From positions 1 through 64,000 of the forward strand of contig NZ_JAGIQA010000006.1 of the NCBI RefSeq assembly GCF_017814975.1: a stretch of DNA of 64,000 nucleotides, given 5' to 3'. Below, piece after piece: positions 1 to 8,049 of this stretch. This DNA comes from Cupriavidus consociatus (GTDB taxonomy: Bacteria; Pseudomonadota; Gammaproteobacteria; Burkholderiales; Burkholderiaceae). The notes below the pieces were generated by a model, which saw nothing but the letters and a program-made list of their open reading frames with translations, searched no databases and had not been told where the DNA came from. Positions within the stretch are counted from its first letter, which is position 1, and every line of letters begins with the position of its first letter. A program made the translations under genes and the position numbers.

Positions 1-158
1 GTGTCCTGCAGGTACTGGCGGGCGGCGGCCACAGCTTGCGGGTTGGCGTCATACAGGTTGACGGTCAGGCCAGCCTGCGCGGCGATCTGCGCGATGCCGC
101 GGCCCATGGCGCCGGTCCCTACAACACCCAGCGTGTCGATGGTGAAAGTGCTCATCAT
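1..158 (-). CDS. 3-hydroxyacyl-CoA dehydrogenase, N-terminal part (cut by window edge)
   Basis: Only about the first 52 codons are present. They read MSTFTIDTLGVVGTGAMGRG and onward, a Rossmann NAD-binding start with the GxGxMGxGIA pattern of 3-hydroxybutyryl/3-hydroxyacyl-CoA dehydrogenases, followed by an acidic residue (LYDAN) where NAD ribose is bound. The family oxidises 3-hydroxyacyl-CoA to 3-ketoacyl-CoA in the cytosol, in beta-oxidation or butyrate/PHB-related metabolism. Two adjacent ATG codons (positions 158 and 155) could start it. The substrate class cannot be decided from this fragment. Confidence 0.85.
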   Translation of the reverse strand, partial: MMSTFTIDTLGVVGTGAMGRGIAQIAAQAGLTVNLYDANPQAVAAARQYLQD

Positions 159-182
159 TCGTCCCAAAAGTTGTGGTTAAAT

Positions 183-198
183 TAGCACGATCGTACGT
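183..198. promoter_or_regulatory. candidate operator palindrome upstream of the dehydrogenase
   Basis: The palindrome ACGATCGT (187-194) sits in an AT-rich stretch about 30 bases upstream of the dehydrogenase start. Its position and sequence resemble operators of TetR-type fatty-acid regulators, but the match is short and I infer the function only from placement. Confidence 0.3.
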
Positions 199-341
199 TT
201 TTTGCATCTTTCCGAACAGACCGGAAGGGCAGGCGGCGTGCGCTGATCGGCCAGGCCGGACACGGCAGGCTCCGGATGGTCCACAATCCCCCTCAGGCCC
301 GTGCCGTGCGGGCGACCATTCCAACAACGGAGAGAGACGAC

Positions 342-986
342 ATGCTTAAGCTCTGCGGCTTTGCCGCCAGCAACTACTACAACAAAGTGAAGCTGGCGCT
401 GCTGGAAAAGAACGTGCCGTTCGAAGAGGTGCTGGCCTGGATCGGCGAGACCGACCCGGCCGCAACGCCGGCGGGCAAGGTGCCCTACATGATCACCGAA
501 TCCGGCTCACTGTGCGAGTCGGAAGTCATCGTCGAATACCTGGAAGCGGCCTTCCCGCAGACGCCGCTGCTGCCGAAGGACCCGCTGCAGGCGGGCAAGG
601 TGCGCGAAATCGTCACCTTCATGGAGCTGTACCTGGAGCTGACGGCGCGCGAGCTGTATCCGGAAGCGTTCTTCGGCGGCAAGGTCAGCGACAGCGTCAA
701 GGAGCGCCAGCACAAGCTGCTGGCGCGCTATATCCCGGCGTTTGCCAGGCTGGCGAAGTTCTCGCCGTTTATCGCAGGCGACAGCTTCACGCTGGCCGAC
801 TGCGCGGCGGCAGTGCACCTGCCGCTGGTGTCGTCGTGCACCAAGATCATCTATGGCACGGATATGCTGGCCGACCTGCCGGTCAAGGATTACCTGAAGA
901 CGCTGTCGCAGCGCGAGTCGGTGCAGAAGGTCAATGCGGACCGCAAGGCGAATACCGAGCTGATGATGAGCCGGAGCAAGAAGTAA
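342..986 (+). CDS. glutathione S-transferase family protein
   Basis: A 214-residue cytosolic protein of normal GST length. The N-terminal thioredoxin-like domain (about residues 1-75) starts MLKLCGFAASNYYNKVKLAL and contains the cis-proline segment KVPYM and the glutathione gamma-glutamyl-binding ES pair in SLCESEVIVEYLE. An all-helical C-terminal domain follows. The family conjugates or transfers glutathione to electrophiles, or reduces them. The start is chosen at the ATG after GGAGAGAGAC (329-338); an upstream in-frame ATG at 276 has no ribosome site. The gene stands alone, convergent with the aminotransferase, with a repeat and a terminator between. The subclass and substrate are not determinable. 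Confidence 0.88.
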   Translation: MLKLCGFAASNYYNKVKLALLEKNVPFEEVLAWIGETDPAATPAGKVPYMITESGSLCESEVIVEYLEAAFPQTPLLPKDPLQAGKVREIVTFMELYLELTARELYPEAFFGGKVSDSVKERQHKLLARYIPAFARLAKFSPFIAGDSFTLADCAAAVHLPLVSSCTKIIYGTDMLADLPVKDYLKTLSQRESVQKVNADRKANTELMMSRSKK

Positions 987-1010
987 GCGGTTCGACTTGC
1001 CATGTGTGTG

Positions 1011-1036
1011 CCCCTCTCCCGCAAGCGGGAGAGGGG
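1011..1036. repeat. REP-like palindrome, copy 1
   Basis: A perfect 12-bp inverted repeat with a 2-base loop, built from CCCCTCTCCCGC and its complement. The same core (CTCTCCCGC, two bases, GCGGGAGAG) recurs at 4946-4971 and 8998-9033. All three copies lie between convergent gene ends, as expected for a repetitive extragenic palindrome that may also act as a bidirectional terminator or mRNA stabiliser. Confidence 0.75.
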
Positions 1037-1073
1037 AGCAAAGCGCCGGCTTGTGATAGCCCTCAGATGCAAA

Positions 1074-1098
1074 AAACGCCCGCGATTTGCGGGCGTTT
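1074..1098. terminator. bidirectional intrinsic terminator
   Basis: A 10-bp GC-rich stem (AAACGCCCGC / GCGGGCGTTT, loop GATTT) is flanked by A-rich sequence on the left and T-rich sequence on the right. It lies between the convergent GST and aminotransferase genes and can serve both. Confidence 0.8.
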
Positions 1099-1108
1099 CC
1101 GTTTCTTC

Positions 1109-2281
1109 TTAAAGCTTCGCCAACCTTTCCAACGCCAGCGCCAGCGTCTCTTCCTTCTTCGCAAAACAGAACCGCACCACGCCCGACTCGCGCGGCTGGG
1201 TATAGAACGCCGACACCGGAATCGCCGCCACGCCGATCTCGCGCGTCAGCCACATGGCGAAGTCCGCCTCGCTCAGGTCGGAAATGGCCGAGTAATCGAC
1301 GCACTGGAAGTAAGTGCCATCCGACGGCAGCAGCTTGAAGCGCGAACTGGCCAGCCCGGCGCGGAAGAAATCGCGCTTGGCCTGGTAGAACGCCGACAGC
1401 TGCAGGTACGGCGCGGGGTCGGCCATGTAGTCGGCCAGCCCGTGCTGCACCGGCGTATTGACAGTGAACACGTTGAACTGGTGCACCTTGCGGAACTCGG
1501 CCATCAGCGCGGCCGGCGCCGCCACATAGCCGATCTTCCAGCCGGTCACGTGATAAGTCTTGCCAAAGCTCGAGATCACGAAGCTGCGCCGCGCCAGTTC
1601 GGGATGGCGCGAGACCGATTCATGCCGCTGGCCGTCGTAGACCATGTGCTCGTAGACCTCGTCGGAGAGCAGCAGAATGTCAGTGCCGGCCAGGATCTGC
1701 GCCAGCTTGTCCATGTCGCCCGCGCGCCAGATCGTGCCGGTGGGGTTGTGCGGCGTGTTGATGAGGATCATGCGCGTGCGCGGCGTGATCGCGGCGGCGA
1801 GCTTGTCGAAGGGCACGCGGAACTCGGGCGCCTCCAGCATGACCGGCACGGCGGTGGCGCCGGCCAGTTCGATCGCGGGCAGGTAGCTGTCGTAGCAGGG
1901 TTCGAGCACGATCACTTCGTCGCCCGGATGCACGGCGCACAGGATCGCGGTCAGGATGCCCTGTGTGGCGCCGGCGGTGACGGTGATCTCGGACTCCCAG
2001 CTGTACTGGTGGCCGTACAGCGCGGCCATCTTGTCGGCAATGGCCTGGCGCAGGCGCGGCACGCCCGCCATCGGCGGGTACTGGTTATGGCCGGCGCGCA
2101 TGGCCCCGGCGACGGCATCGACGATCTTCGGGTCGCAATCGAAGTCCGGGAAACCCTGGCCCAGGTTGACGGCGTTCTTCTCGATGGCCAGAGCCGACAT
2201 CACGGTAAAGATTGTGGTGCCGACGCCGGGCAGGCGCGAGGGCGGCGGGGTCAGGGGGGCGAGCGTTGCGTCAGCGGACAT
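1109..2281 (-). CDS. PLP-dependent class I/II aminotransferase (methionine aminotransferase-like)
   Basis: A 390-residue fold-type I aminotransferase. It shows NLGQGFPDFD near residue 40, NTPHNPTG with the substrate Asn around 179, SDEVYEH with the PLP-binding Asp around 207, and SSFGKTYHVTGWK with the Schiff-base Lys241. This layout matches YbdL/kynurenine-aminotransferase-type enzymes that transaminate methionine or aromatic amino acids with 2-oxo acids in the cytosol. The start is the ATG at 2281 because the N-terminus from there fits the family; the upstream extension is arginine-rich and unlike it. The stop lies just beyond a bidirectional terminator. The exact substrate is inferred from overall resemblance. 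Confidence 0.88.
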   Translation of the reverse strand: MSADATLAPLTPPPSRLPGVGTTIFTVMSALAIEKNAVNLGQGFPDFDCDPKIVDAVAGAMRAGHNQYPPMAGVPRLRQAIADKMAALYGHQYSWESEITVTAGATQGILTAILCAVHPGDEVIVLEPCYDSYLPAIELAGATAVPVMLEAPEFRVPFDKLAAAITPRTRMILINTPHNPTGTIWRAGDMDKLAQILAGTDILLLSDEVYEHMVYDGQRHESVSRHPELARRSFVISSFGKTYHVTGWKIGYVAAPAALMAEFRKVHQFNVFTVNTPVQHGLADYMADPAPYLQLSAFYQAKRDFFRAGLASSRFKLLPSDGTYFQCVDYSAISDLSEADFAMWLTREIGVAAIPVSAFYTQPRESGVVRFCFAKKEETLALALERLAKL

Positions 2282-2352
2282 GTTGCGGGCGTATCGATGC
2301 GGTAAGAGGAGGGCGCGCGTGCCGGTGCGGCCTCGCGCGCGATCCGGCAATT

Positions 2353-2901
2353 CTAAAGGGGATCGGCCGCGGTGTCGGCTGTGCTGTCGACCCGGGCGGC
2401 CAGCCAGGCGCCAAAGCCCGGCGGCGTCAGTACCTCAACCCCGCTGGAGCGGCGCAGCCGGCTGCGCAGCTTGAGCACCGCCTTGTCCTTCGACACCAGG
2501 CACGCCGCGCCGGCAAAGTGGGCCAGCTCGACAAACTTCTGGTCGTCGGTGTCCTTGCAGCGGGGCAGCCTGATGGCGTCGGCCTCGTCCTGCGGCGGCG
2601 GAGGTTCGAGGCGGGTCAGCCGGTCGACGGTGGCCAGCGCGGCGTCGATATCGACCTCGAAGCGGGCAAATTGCGGATAAGCCAGCACCCGGCGCAGCTC
2701 TTCGCGGCAATCGGCGCGGATCACCGGGGCGATGGTGCCGGCTTCCAGCGCGTGCCGGATCGGCTCGACATGCGGGTCGCGAAACACCAACAGGTCCACC
2801 CAGATATTGGAGTCGAGCACCACGAAAGGTGCGTCCGCAGGCGCGGATGTGATGCCGGCGGGGCTGGCGGGATAGTTGGTTCCGGTGCTGTCGAGGCGCA
2901 T
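2353..2901 (-). CDS. PIN-domain protein (putative VapC-like ribonuclease, no visible antitoxin)
   Basis: A 182-residue protein with a PIN fold. The first acidic residue is in [13 protein letters not shown] (Asp30), there is a conserved Glu in CREELRRVL, and the [11 protein letters not shown] segment supplies the remaining acidic metal ligands; [10 protein letters not shown] is also typical of the family. Such proteins are Mg-dependent RNases, often toxins of toxin-antitoxin pairs. No small antitoxin gene adjoins it: upstream is the divergent yaaA, downstream the aminotransferase. It may therefore be a housekeeping or orphan PIN protein. Its length and the 25-residue N-terminal extension are slightly longer than VapC proteins (about 130-150 residues). 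Confidence 0.75.
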   Translation of the reverse strand: MRLDSTGTNYPASPAGITSAPADAPFVVLDSNIWVDLLVFRDPHVEPIRHALEAGTIAPVIRADCREELRRVLAYPQFARFEVDIDAALATVDRLTRLEPPPPQDEADAIRLPRCKDTDDQKFVELAHFAGAACLVSKDKAVLKLRSRLRRSSGVEVLTPPGFGAWLAARVDSTADTAADPL

Positions 2902-2950
2902 TCGCTACAATCTTGGCTGGTTTGTCCTTGGCTACTGCCGCGATTTTGCC

Positions 2951-3736
2951 ATGCTCATCGTTTTGTCTCCCGCCAAGTCACTGGACTACGAGACACCCCC
3001 GCGCATCAAGACCCATACGCTGCCGCGTTTCATTGACCGTTCCGCCACGCTGATCGAGCGCCTGCGCACGCTTGCGCCGCAGGACGTGGGCGCGCTGATG
3101 GACATCTCCGACAAGCTCGCCGTGCTCAACGTCACGCGCTATGCCGAGTGGTCGTCCGAGTTCACCACCGCCAACAGCAAGCAGGCGGTGCTGGCCTTCA
3201 ACGGCGACGTCTACGACGGTCTCGATGCGAAGACGCTGACCGCCGAGGACCTCGGCTTCGCGCAGCAGCACCTGCGCATCCTGTCCGGCCTGTACGGCGT
3301 GCTGCGTCCGCTGGACTGGATGCAGCCTTACCGGCTGGAGATGGGCACGCGCCTCGACAACACCGCCGGCAAGGACCTGTATGCGTTCTGGGGCGATGAT
3401 GTCACGCAGATGATCAACAGCGACATGGCCGCGCTCAGGCAGGAAGGGGCAGCGGTGCTGGTCAACCTTGCCTCGGAAGAGTATTTCAAGGTGGTGCGGC
3501 CCAAGGTGCTGCAGGCACGCATCGTCACGCCGGTGTTCGAGGACTGGAAGGGCGGGCGCTACAAGATCATCTCGTTCCATGCCAAGCGCGCACGCGGCAC
3601 GATGGCGCGCTACGCGGTCACGCACCGCATCACCGAGCCGGAAAAGCTCAAGCGCTTCGCCGAGGACGGCTATGCCTTCGACGCCTCCGCTTCCGATGCC
3701 GGCCGCTGGGTGTTCCGCCGCCGCCTGGAAGACTGA
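2951..3736 (+). CDS. yaaA: peroxide stress protein YaaA
   Basis: A 261-residue protein beginning [14 protein letters not shown], the hallmark of the YaaA (UPF0246) family, with later family segments such as [19 protein letters not shown] and [12 protein letters not shown]. In Escherichia coli YaaA lowers free intracellular iron under peroxide stress and thereby limits Fenton damage; it binds DNA. The start is set by this conserved N-terminus; no strong ribosome-binding site is visible. A -10-like TACAAT lies at 2906-2911. It is divergent from the PIN-domain gene, with only about 50 bases between their starts. Confidence 0.93.
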   Translation: MLIVLSPAKSLDYETPPRIKTHTLPRFIDRSATLIERLRTLAPQDVGALMDISDKLAVLNVTRYAEWSSEFTTANSKQAVLAFNGDVYDGLDAKTLTAEDLGFAQQHLRILSGLYGVLRPLDWMQPYRLEMGTRLDNTAGKDLYAFWGDDVTQMINSDMAALRQEGAAVLVNLASEEYFKVVRPKVLQARIVTPVFEDWKGGRYKIISFHAKRARGTMARYAVTHRITEPEKLKRFAEDGYAFDASASDAGRWVFRRRLED

Positions 3737-3756
3737 ACCCCGGAAGACTGAACCCT
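3727..3756. repeat. 15-bp tandem duplication spanning the yaaA stop
   Basis: GGAAGACTGAACCC occurs twice head-to-tail (3727-3741 and 3742-3756). The first copy contains the yaaA stop codon, so the second is a fossil of a small duplication that left the protein intact. Confidence 0.8.
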
Positions 3757-3777
3757 AACGCAACGAGACCGCCAGCC

Positions 3778-4920
3778 ATGCCTTCCGCCCTGCATATCTC
3801 CTCGCATTTCGATTCGGGTGCCATCGAGGTCGAGGCGCTCGACCGTGCCGACGATATCCGGCTGCGCATCCGTGCCGATTCGCACGCCGACTTCCGGCAG
3901 TGGTTCCACTTCCGCCTGCAGGGCGCGGCGGGGCAGGCGTGCCGGATGCACTTCCTCAACGCGGGCGACTGCACTTACCCGGATGGGTGGCGTGACTATC
4001 GCGCGGTGGCATCGTATGACCGCGCGAACTGGTTCCGCGTGCCGACCCGTTTCGACGGCAAGGTGATGACGGTGGAATTCACGCCCGGGCACGACAGCGT
4101 CTGGTTCGCGTATTTCGAGCCCTATCCCGATGAGCGCCACCTGTCGCTGCTGGCGAGCTGCCAGCGCTCGCCGCTGGCGCAACTGTCGCATCTGGGCAGC
4201 ACGGTCGACGGGCGCGACATGACCCGCGTCACGCTGGGCGAGCCCGGCCCCGGCAAGAAGACCATCTGGATGATCGCGCGCCAGCATCCGGGCGAGAGCA
4301 TGGCCGAATGGTTTGTCGAGGGCGTGCTGCAGCGGCTGACAGGTAGCGGCATCTGGGCCGGCGATCCGGTCGCGCGCAAGCTGCTCGAGCGCGCCGTGTT
4401 CCATATCGTGCCGAACATGAACCCTGACGGCTCGGCGCGCGGCAACCTGCGCACCAACGCCGCCGGCGCCAACCTGAACCGCGAATGGATGTCGCCCAGC
4501 GCGGATACCAGCCCTGAGGTCTACCACGTGCGCCGCGCCATCGAGGCCACGGGGTGCGACATGTTCTTCGATATCCACGGCGACGAGGGCTTGCCGTACA
4601 ACTTCGTCGCCGGCAGCGAGATGCTGCCCGGCTTTACCGAAGCGCGCCGGCGCGAGCAGCAGCGCTTCATCGAAGCCTTCAAGCGCGCTTCACCGGACTT
4701 CCAGGACGTGCACGGCTACGCCGCCAGCAAGTACAACGCCGACGCGCTCAAGCTCGCCTCCAAGTACATCGGCCATACCTTCGGCTGCCTTGCGCTGACG
4801 CTGGAAATGCCGTTCAAGGACAACGCCGATTTGCCCGATCCGGCAGTGGGCTGGAACGGCGCGCGCAGCGCCCTGCTGGGCACGGCGATGCTGCCGGCGA
4901 TCCTGGATTACCTGGGCTGA
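3778..4920 (+). CDS. M14-family carboxypeptidase (cytosolic carboxypeptidase/Nna1-like)
   Basis: A 380-residue protein without a signal peptide. An N-terminal beta-sandwich domain (about residues 1-120) is followed by a zinc carboxypeptidase domain. Visible are the HxxE zinc motif in ARQHPGESMAEW, the substrate-binding MNPDGSARGNLRTN and NLNREW segments, the third zinc ligand in FFDIHGDE, and the catalytic Glu in TLEMPFKDN. This two-domain layout is that of cytosolic carboxypeptidases, whose eukaryotic members remove glutamates from tubulin. The bacterial substrate is unknown; trimming acidic C-terminal tails is an inference. It follows yaaA by 41 bases and may be co-transcribed. Confidence 0.85.
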   Translation: MPSALHISSHFDSGAIEVEALDRADDIRLRIRADSHADFRQWFHFRLQGAAGQACRMHFLNAGDCTYPDGWRDYRAVASYDRANWFRVPTRFDGKVMTVEFTPGHDSVWFAYFEPYPDERHLSLLASCQRSPLAQLSHLGSTVDGRDMTRVTLGEPGPGKKTIWMIARQHPGESMAEWFVEGVLQRLTGSGIWAGDPVARKLLERAVFHIVPNMNPDGSARGNLRTNAAGANLNREWMSPSADTSPEVYHVRRAIEATGCDMFFDIHGDEGLPYNFVAGSEMLPGFTEARRREQQRFIEAFKRASPDFQDVHGYAASKYNADALKLASKYIGHTFGCLALTLEMPFKDNADLPDPAVGWNGARSALLGTAMLPAILDYLG

Positions 4921-4945
4921 GGCCTTTGGCTGTTGCAGGTTTGCT

Positions 4946-4971
4946 CCCCTCTCCCGCTTGCGGGAGAGGGG
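4946..4971. repeat. REP-like palindrome, copy 2
   Basis: The same 12-bp arms as copy 1, with a TT instead of AA loop, i.e. the repeat in inverted orientation. A second, imperfect stem (TTGCTC / GAGCAA, 4941-4980) extends it. It sits between the convergent carboxypeptidase and lipoprotein genes. Confidence 0.75.
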
Positions 4972-5004
4972 CGAGAGCAAGCGCACGCACAAGCGCCCGA
5001 GCGC

Positions 5005-5772
5005 TTACTGCTTTTTCTTGGTTTTGCTACTCGCCTTTGCCGACCCCGAAGCCGACTTCGTCGACTTGGCCGCCGATGACTTGCCCGACTTCGACGCCGC
5101 CGTGCTCTTGCCCTTGGCACCCTTGCGGCTCTTGCCGGACGACGTGGCCTGGCTCGACATGGGCACGGCCGGCGCGGCAGCGGGTTCGCTGATGGTGGCG
5201 CCGCTGGGGTCCTGCAGCTCGTACGCCAGCATCATGCCGTCGTCGTAGCCGCAGCGCACGCGCACGGGCTGCCAGTCGTCGCCACGGCGCTTGTGCGCGG
5301 TGGCGTTGAACGTCACCACGGTGCTGACTGGCACGGCCTGCTTGCCGGGCGAGAAGCGTCCGCTCCAGGGCTCGGTCATGGCCTGCCCGGCGGCGAGCGC
5401 GCCGGTGGGGATTTTCAGGGCATCGTAGGTGGCCGAGCGCGGCACCACCCAGCTGGCGTGCGCGGCGCAGTCGGCCACGTCGCTGCTGGCGTTCTCGGTC
5501 TTCATCAGCTGCTCGCGCATGCGTGCGCGATACTCGGACAGGCTGACACGGCCGCGATCGGGCAGGGTGATGGTCTTGGTGGGCGGCGTGGAGGAAGCGG
5601 CAGGGGCGGGGGCGGGGCGGGCAGGAGCGGCCGTCGGGGCGGCGGCAGGGGCCTGGGCGGCGGCCTCGTCGGCCGGCATGTTGGCGCAGCCCGCCAGCCC
5701 GATCGCACCGGCCACCGCGGCAGCGACCATGCGGAGCCGGCTGCCGAGCAGTTCGGAAATTCGTCGGATCAC
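5005..5772 (-). CDS. predicted lipoprotein with lysine/serine/alanine-rich C-terminal tail
   Basis: A signal peptide (positively charged RRISELLGSRLR, then a hydrophobic stretch) ends in the lipobox LAGC, indicating a lipid-anchored envelope protein. A Pro/Ala linker follows, then a roughly 130-residue conserved-looking domain with cysteines in VADCAAHAS and VRCGYDDG. The last 50 residues contain 13 Lys, one Arg and no acid, resembling histone H1 tails. I place the start at the GTG at 5772 because it gives a normal signal peptide; an ATG at 5853 would add 27 residues before it. The domain faintly recalls the BspC-type proteins of Burkholderiales, but I cannot confirm this and assign no function. 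Confidence 0.7.
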   Translation of the reverse strand: MIRRISELLGSRLRMVAAAVAGAIGLAGCANMPADEAAAQAPAAAPTAAPARPAPAPAASSTPPTKTITLPDRGRVSLSEYRARMREQLMKTENASSDVADCAAHASWVVPRSATYDALKIPTGALAAGQAMTEPWSGRFSPGKQAVPVSTVVTFNATAHKRRGDDWQPVRVRCGYDDGMMLAYELQDPSGATISEPAAAPAVPMSSQATSSGKSRKGAKGKSTAASKSGKSSAAKSTKSASGSAKASSKTKKKQ

Positions 5773-6036
5773 AGTGTTTGCGGTGTTTGCGTTCTGGGAT
5801 TTGCTTGCCGGCGCGGGGCCGGCAGGCCGGGTAGCTTCGCAAAGGAATGCCATGATAGAGGAAACCTATCCGGCAAAGTTCCTAAATCTTGTTACCTATT
5901 CTTCTAACGCAATGACGACGCGCAGGAAGCGGCCTGCTTTCTAGCAGATATTTCCCACGCTGCACAACTGCGGGGAACCCGCGCGACCGGTCCGCGGTGA
6001 TCCGCGCGGCCCGGCCGTGGTGCATTCGCAAACGCC

Positions 6037-6924
6037 TCAAGCCACGCGCGAGGGCATCGCGCGCGTAAAGCGCAGCAGATCGTCGAGCAGTGCGTTCAGG
6101 TTATGGCGCAGCTTGGCGAAGCCGGCGGTGTGGGTCAGGCCCACTTCATCCATGTACAGCTTGCGGTTGACTTCGAGCTGCAGGCTGTGGCGCCCGGCCT
6201 GCGGCTGGCCGACCACGCGCACGATTTCCACGCCCTTGTACGGGTGGTTGCGCCAGACCTCGTAGCCCATGTCCTTGAGCACGCCTTCGATGCGGTCGGT
6301 AAAGCGCTTGTCGCAGGTGGTGCCGTCTCGGTCGCCGACGACGAAGTCGGGATGCTCCAGGCCAGGGAACTCGGTCGCGTATTGCGCGGCGCGGCTCGGC
6401 ATCGAATGGCAGTTGATGTGCCAGGCGCTGCCGTGGCTGGAGACGGCGTGATCGGCCAGCTTTTGCAACTGCGCGTAGTAGGGCAGGTAGCAGCGGTTGA
6501 TGCGCACCTGCACTTCTTCCACGGCGAGCTTGCGGTCGTAGATGGCCTCGCCGCTGTCGAGCACGCGCCAGACCAGGCCCTTGCCGAGTCGGGTCTTGGA
6601 GGTTTCCTGCTTCGCGCCGGGCCAGGGGGCCTCGAGCAGCGCTTCGTCGATTTCCTCCAGCGCGCGGTTAGCGTCGATGTAGCTGCGCGGGAAGCCCGCG
6701 CACAAAAGCGGGATGCCGCGCGCCGGCGCGCCGGCGTAGAGTTCGTCGACGAAGGTGTCCTCGGCCTGCCGCAGCAGCGGCAGCGGCAGGGCGGGGTCGG
6801 GGCGGAAGTCCGTCGGGTAGGTGGTCGCGCTGTGCGGCGAATCCAGGAACAGCGGGGCGGGCTCGCCCTCCGGCTGGTACAGGAAATACGGACTATCCGC
6901 GATGGTTCGGTCGGTATCGGTCAT
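6037..6924 (-). CDS. N-formylglutamate amidohydrolase family protein
   Basis: A 295-residue cytosolic hydrolase. Family signatures include LFLDSPHSATTYP near the N-terminus, CAGFPRSYIDANRALEEID, WHINCHSMPSR and the late SLQLEVNRKLYMDE. HutG-type members hydrolyse N-formyl-L-glutamate to glutamate and formate at the end of histidine degradation, and related ones act on other N-formyl amino acids. No hut genes are nearby, so the substrate is open. It starts 13 bases after the stop of the TctC-type binding protein, pointing to an operon of the two. Confidence 0.86.
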   Translation of the reverse strand: MTDTDRTIADSPYFLYQPEGEPAPLFLDSPHSATTYPTDFRPDPALPLPLLRQAEDTFVDELYAGAPARGIPLLCAGFPRSYIDANRALEEIDEALLEAPWPGAKQETSKTRLGKGLVWRVLDSGEAIYDRKLAVEEVQVRINRCYLPYYAQLQKLADHAVSSHGSAWHINCHSMPSRAAQYATEFPGLEHPDFVVGDRDGTTCDKRFTDRIEGVLKDMGYEVWRNHPYKGVEIVRVVGQPQAGRHSLQLEVNRKLYMDEVGLTHTAGFAKLRHNLNALLDDLLRFTRAMPSRVA

Positions 6925-6937
6925 GGTGCGCCAGGGG

Positions 6938-7924
6938 TCAGTCGAGCGAAATCTTGGCGGCCGCGGCCACGCGCTTGTTCTTGGCCACTTCGCTCTTGAT
7001 CTGCGCGGCGAAGTGCGCCGGGGTGTCGCCCACCGGGGTCGCGCCCAGCTTTTCCAGCTTGGCCTTGACCTCCGGCGTCGCCAGCACCTTGACGGCGGCG
7101 GCATGCAGCTTGTTCTGGATGTCGGCCGGCAGGTTGGCCGGCGCGATCAGGCCGAACCAGGCGGCGTCGTTGACCTCGCCCAGGCCCAGCTCGGCGAAGG
7201 TCGGCACATTGGGCAGCGCCGCCACGCGCTTGGGTGCGGCCACGGCCAGTGCGCGCAGCTTGCCGCCTTCGATGAACGGCAGCGACGACGGCAGGTTGTC
7301 GAACAGCACCTGCACCTGGCCGGCCAGCGCGTCGTTCAGCGCCGGGCCCACGCCCTTGTACGGCACATGCAGCAGTTCGGTCTTGCTGCTCATCTTGAAC
7401 AGTTCTCCCATCATGTGCGAGACGCTGCCGTTGCCGGCGGAGCCATAGGCCAGCTTGTTCGGCTGCGACTGCGCCAGCGCGATGAAAGACTTCATGTCGG
7501 TGGCCTTGACCGCCGGGTTGATGCTCATCACGTTCGGCACCGAGGCCAGGTTGGTGATGGTGGTGAAGTCCTTGGTTGCATCGTAGGACAGGCGCGGGTA
7601 GACCGCAGGGTTGATGCCATGGGTCGAGGCCGTGGCAATGCCCAGCGTGTAGCCGTCCGGCGCGGCCTTGGACAGGAAGGTGGTGCCGATGCTGCCGCCG
7701 GCGCCGCCGCGGTTGTCGACCACCACGGCCTGGCCCAGTTGCTGGCCAAGCTTGTCGGCGACGATGCGCGCGACGATGTCGGTGGTGCCGCCCGCGGGGA
7801 AAGGCACGACCAGCGTGATCGGCTTGATCGGGTAGCCGGACTGGGCGGCGGCGCTGAGCGACAGGCCGGTGGCGAGGGCGGCCGAGGCGGCGGCCAGGAC
7901 GCGGAGGAGGTGGCGACGTTGCAT
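6938..7924 (-). CDS. Bug/TctC-family periplasmic solute-binding protein
   Basis: A 328-residue protein with a cleavable signal peptide (MQRRHLLRVLAAASAALATG onward, cleavage near SAAAQ) and the family blocks YPIKPITLVVPFPAGGTTDI, VDNRGGAGGSIG, PYKGVGPALNDALAGQV and LRALAVAAPKRV. Bug proteins bind carboxylates or amino acids such as tricarboxylates, glutamate or nicotinate in the periplasm. No TctA/TctB membrane subunits adjoin it, which is usual for the many orphan Bug genes of Cupriavidus and Bordetella. Co-location with an N-formylglutamate amidohydrolase hints at an N-acylated amino acid ligand (inference). A LysR gene is divergent. Confidence 0.9.
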   Translation of the reverse strand: MQRRHLLRVLAAASAALATGLSLSAAAQSGYPIKPITLVVPFPAGGTTDIVARIVADKLGQQLGQAVVVDNRGGAGGSIGTTFLSKAAPDGYTLGIATASTHGINPAVYPRLSYDATKDFTTITNLASVPNVMSINPAVKATDMKSFIALAQSQPNKLAYGSAGNGSVSHMMGELFKMSSKTELLHVPYKGVGPALNDALAGQVQVLFDNLPSSLPFIEGGKLRALAVAAPKRVAALPNVPTFAELGLGEVNDAAWFGLIAPANLPADIQNKLHAAAVKVLATPEVKAKLEKLGATPVGDTPAHFAAQIKSEVAKNKRVAAAAKISLD

Positions 7925-8049
7925 GAGGGTTCTCGTAGGGAAAAGGAGAGACAGAGGTGGTTTCCTGATTCTGCGCGTTCGAGCACGGCCGTCGCAAACG
8001 AAATAAAATCCCTAGCTCATTCCATTTGGTCGTGAAGTAGAGGTGAATT

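Noticed and set aside
2353..2901. Complete toxin-antitoxin operon
   Set aside because: No plausible antitoxin frame adjoins the PIN-domain gene.
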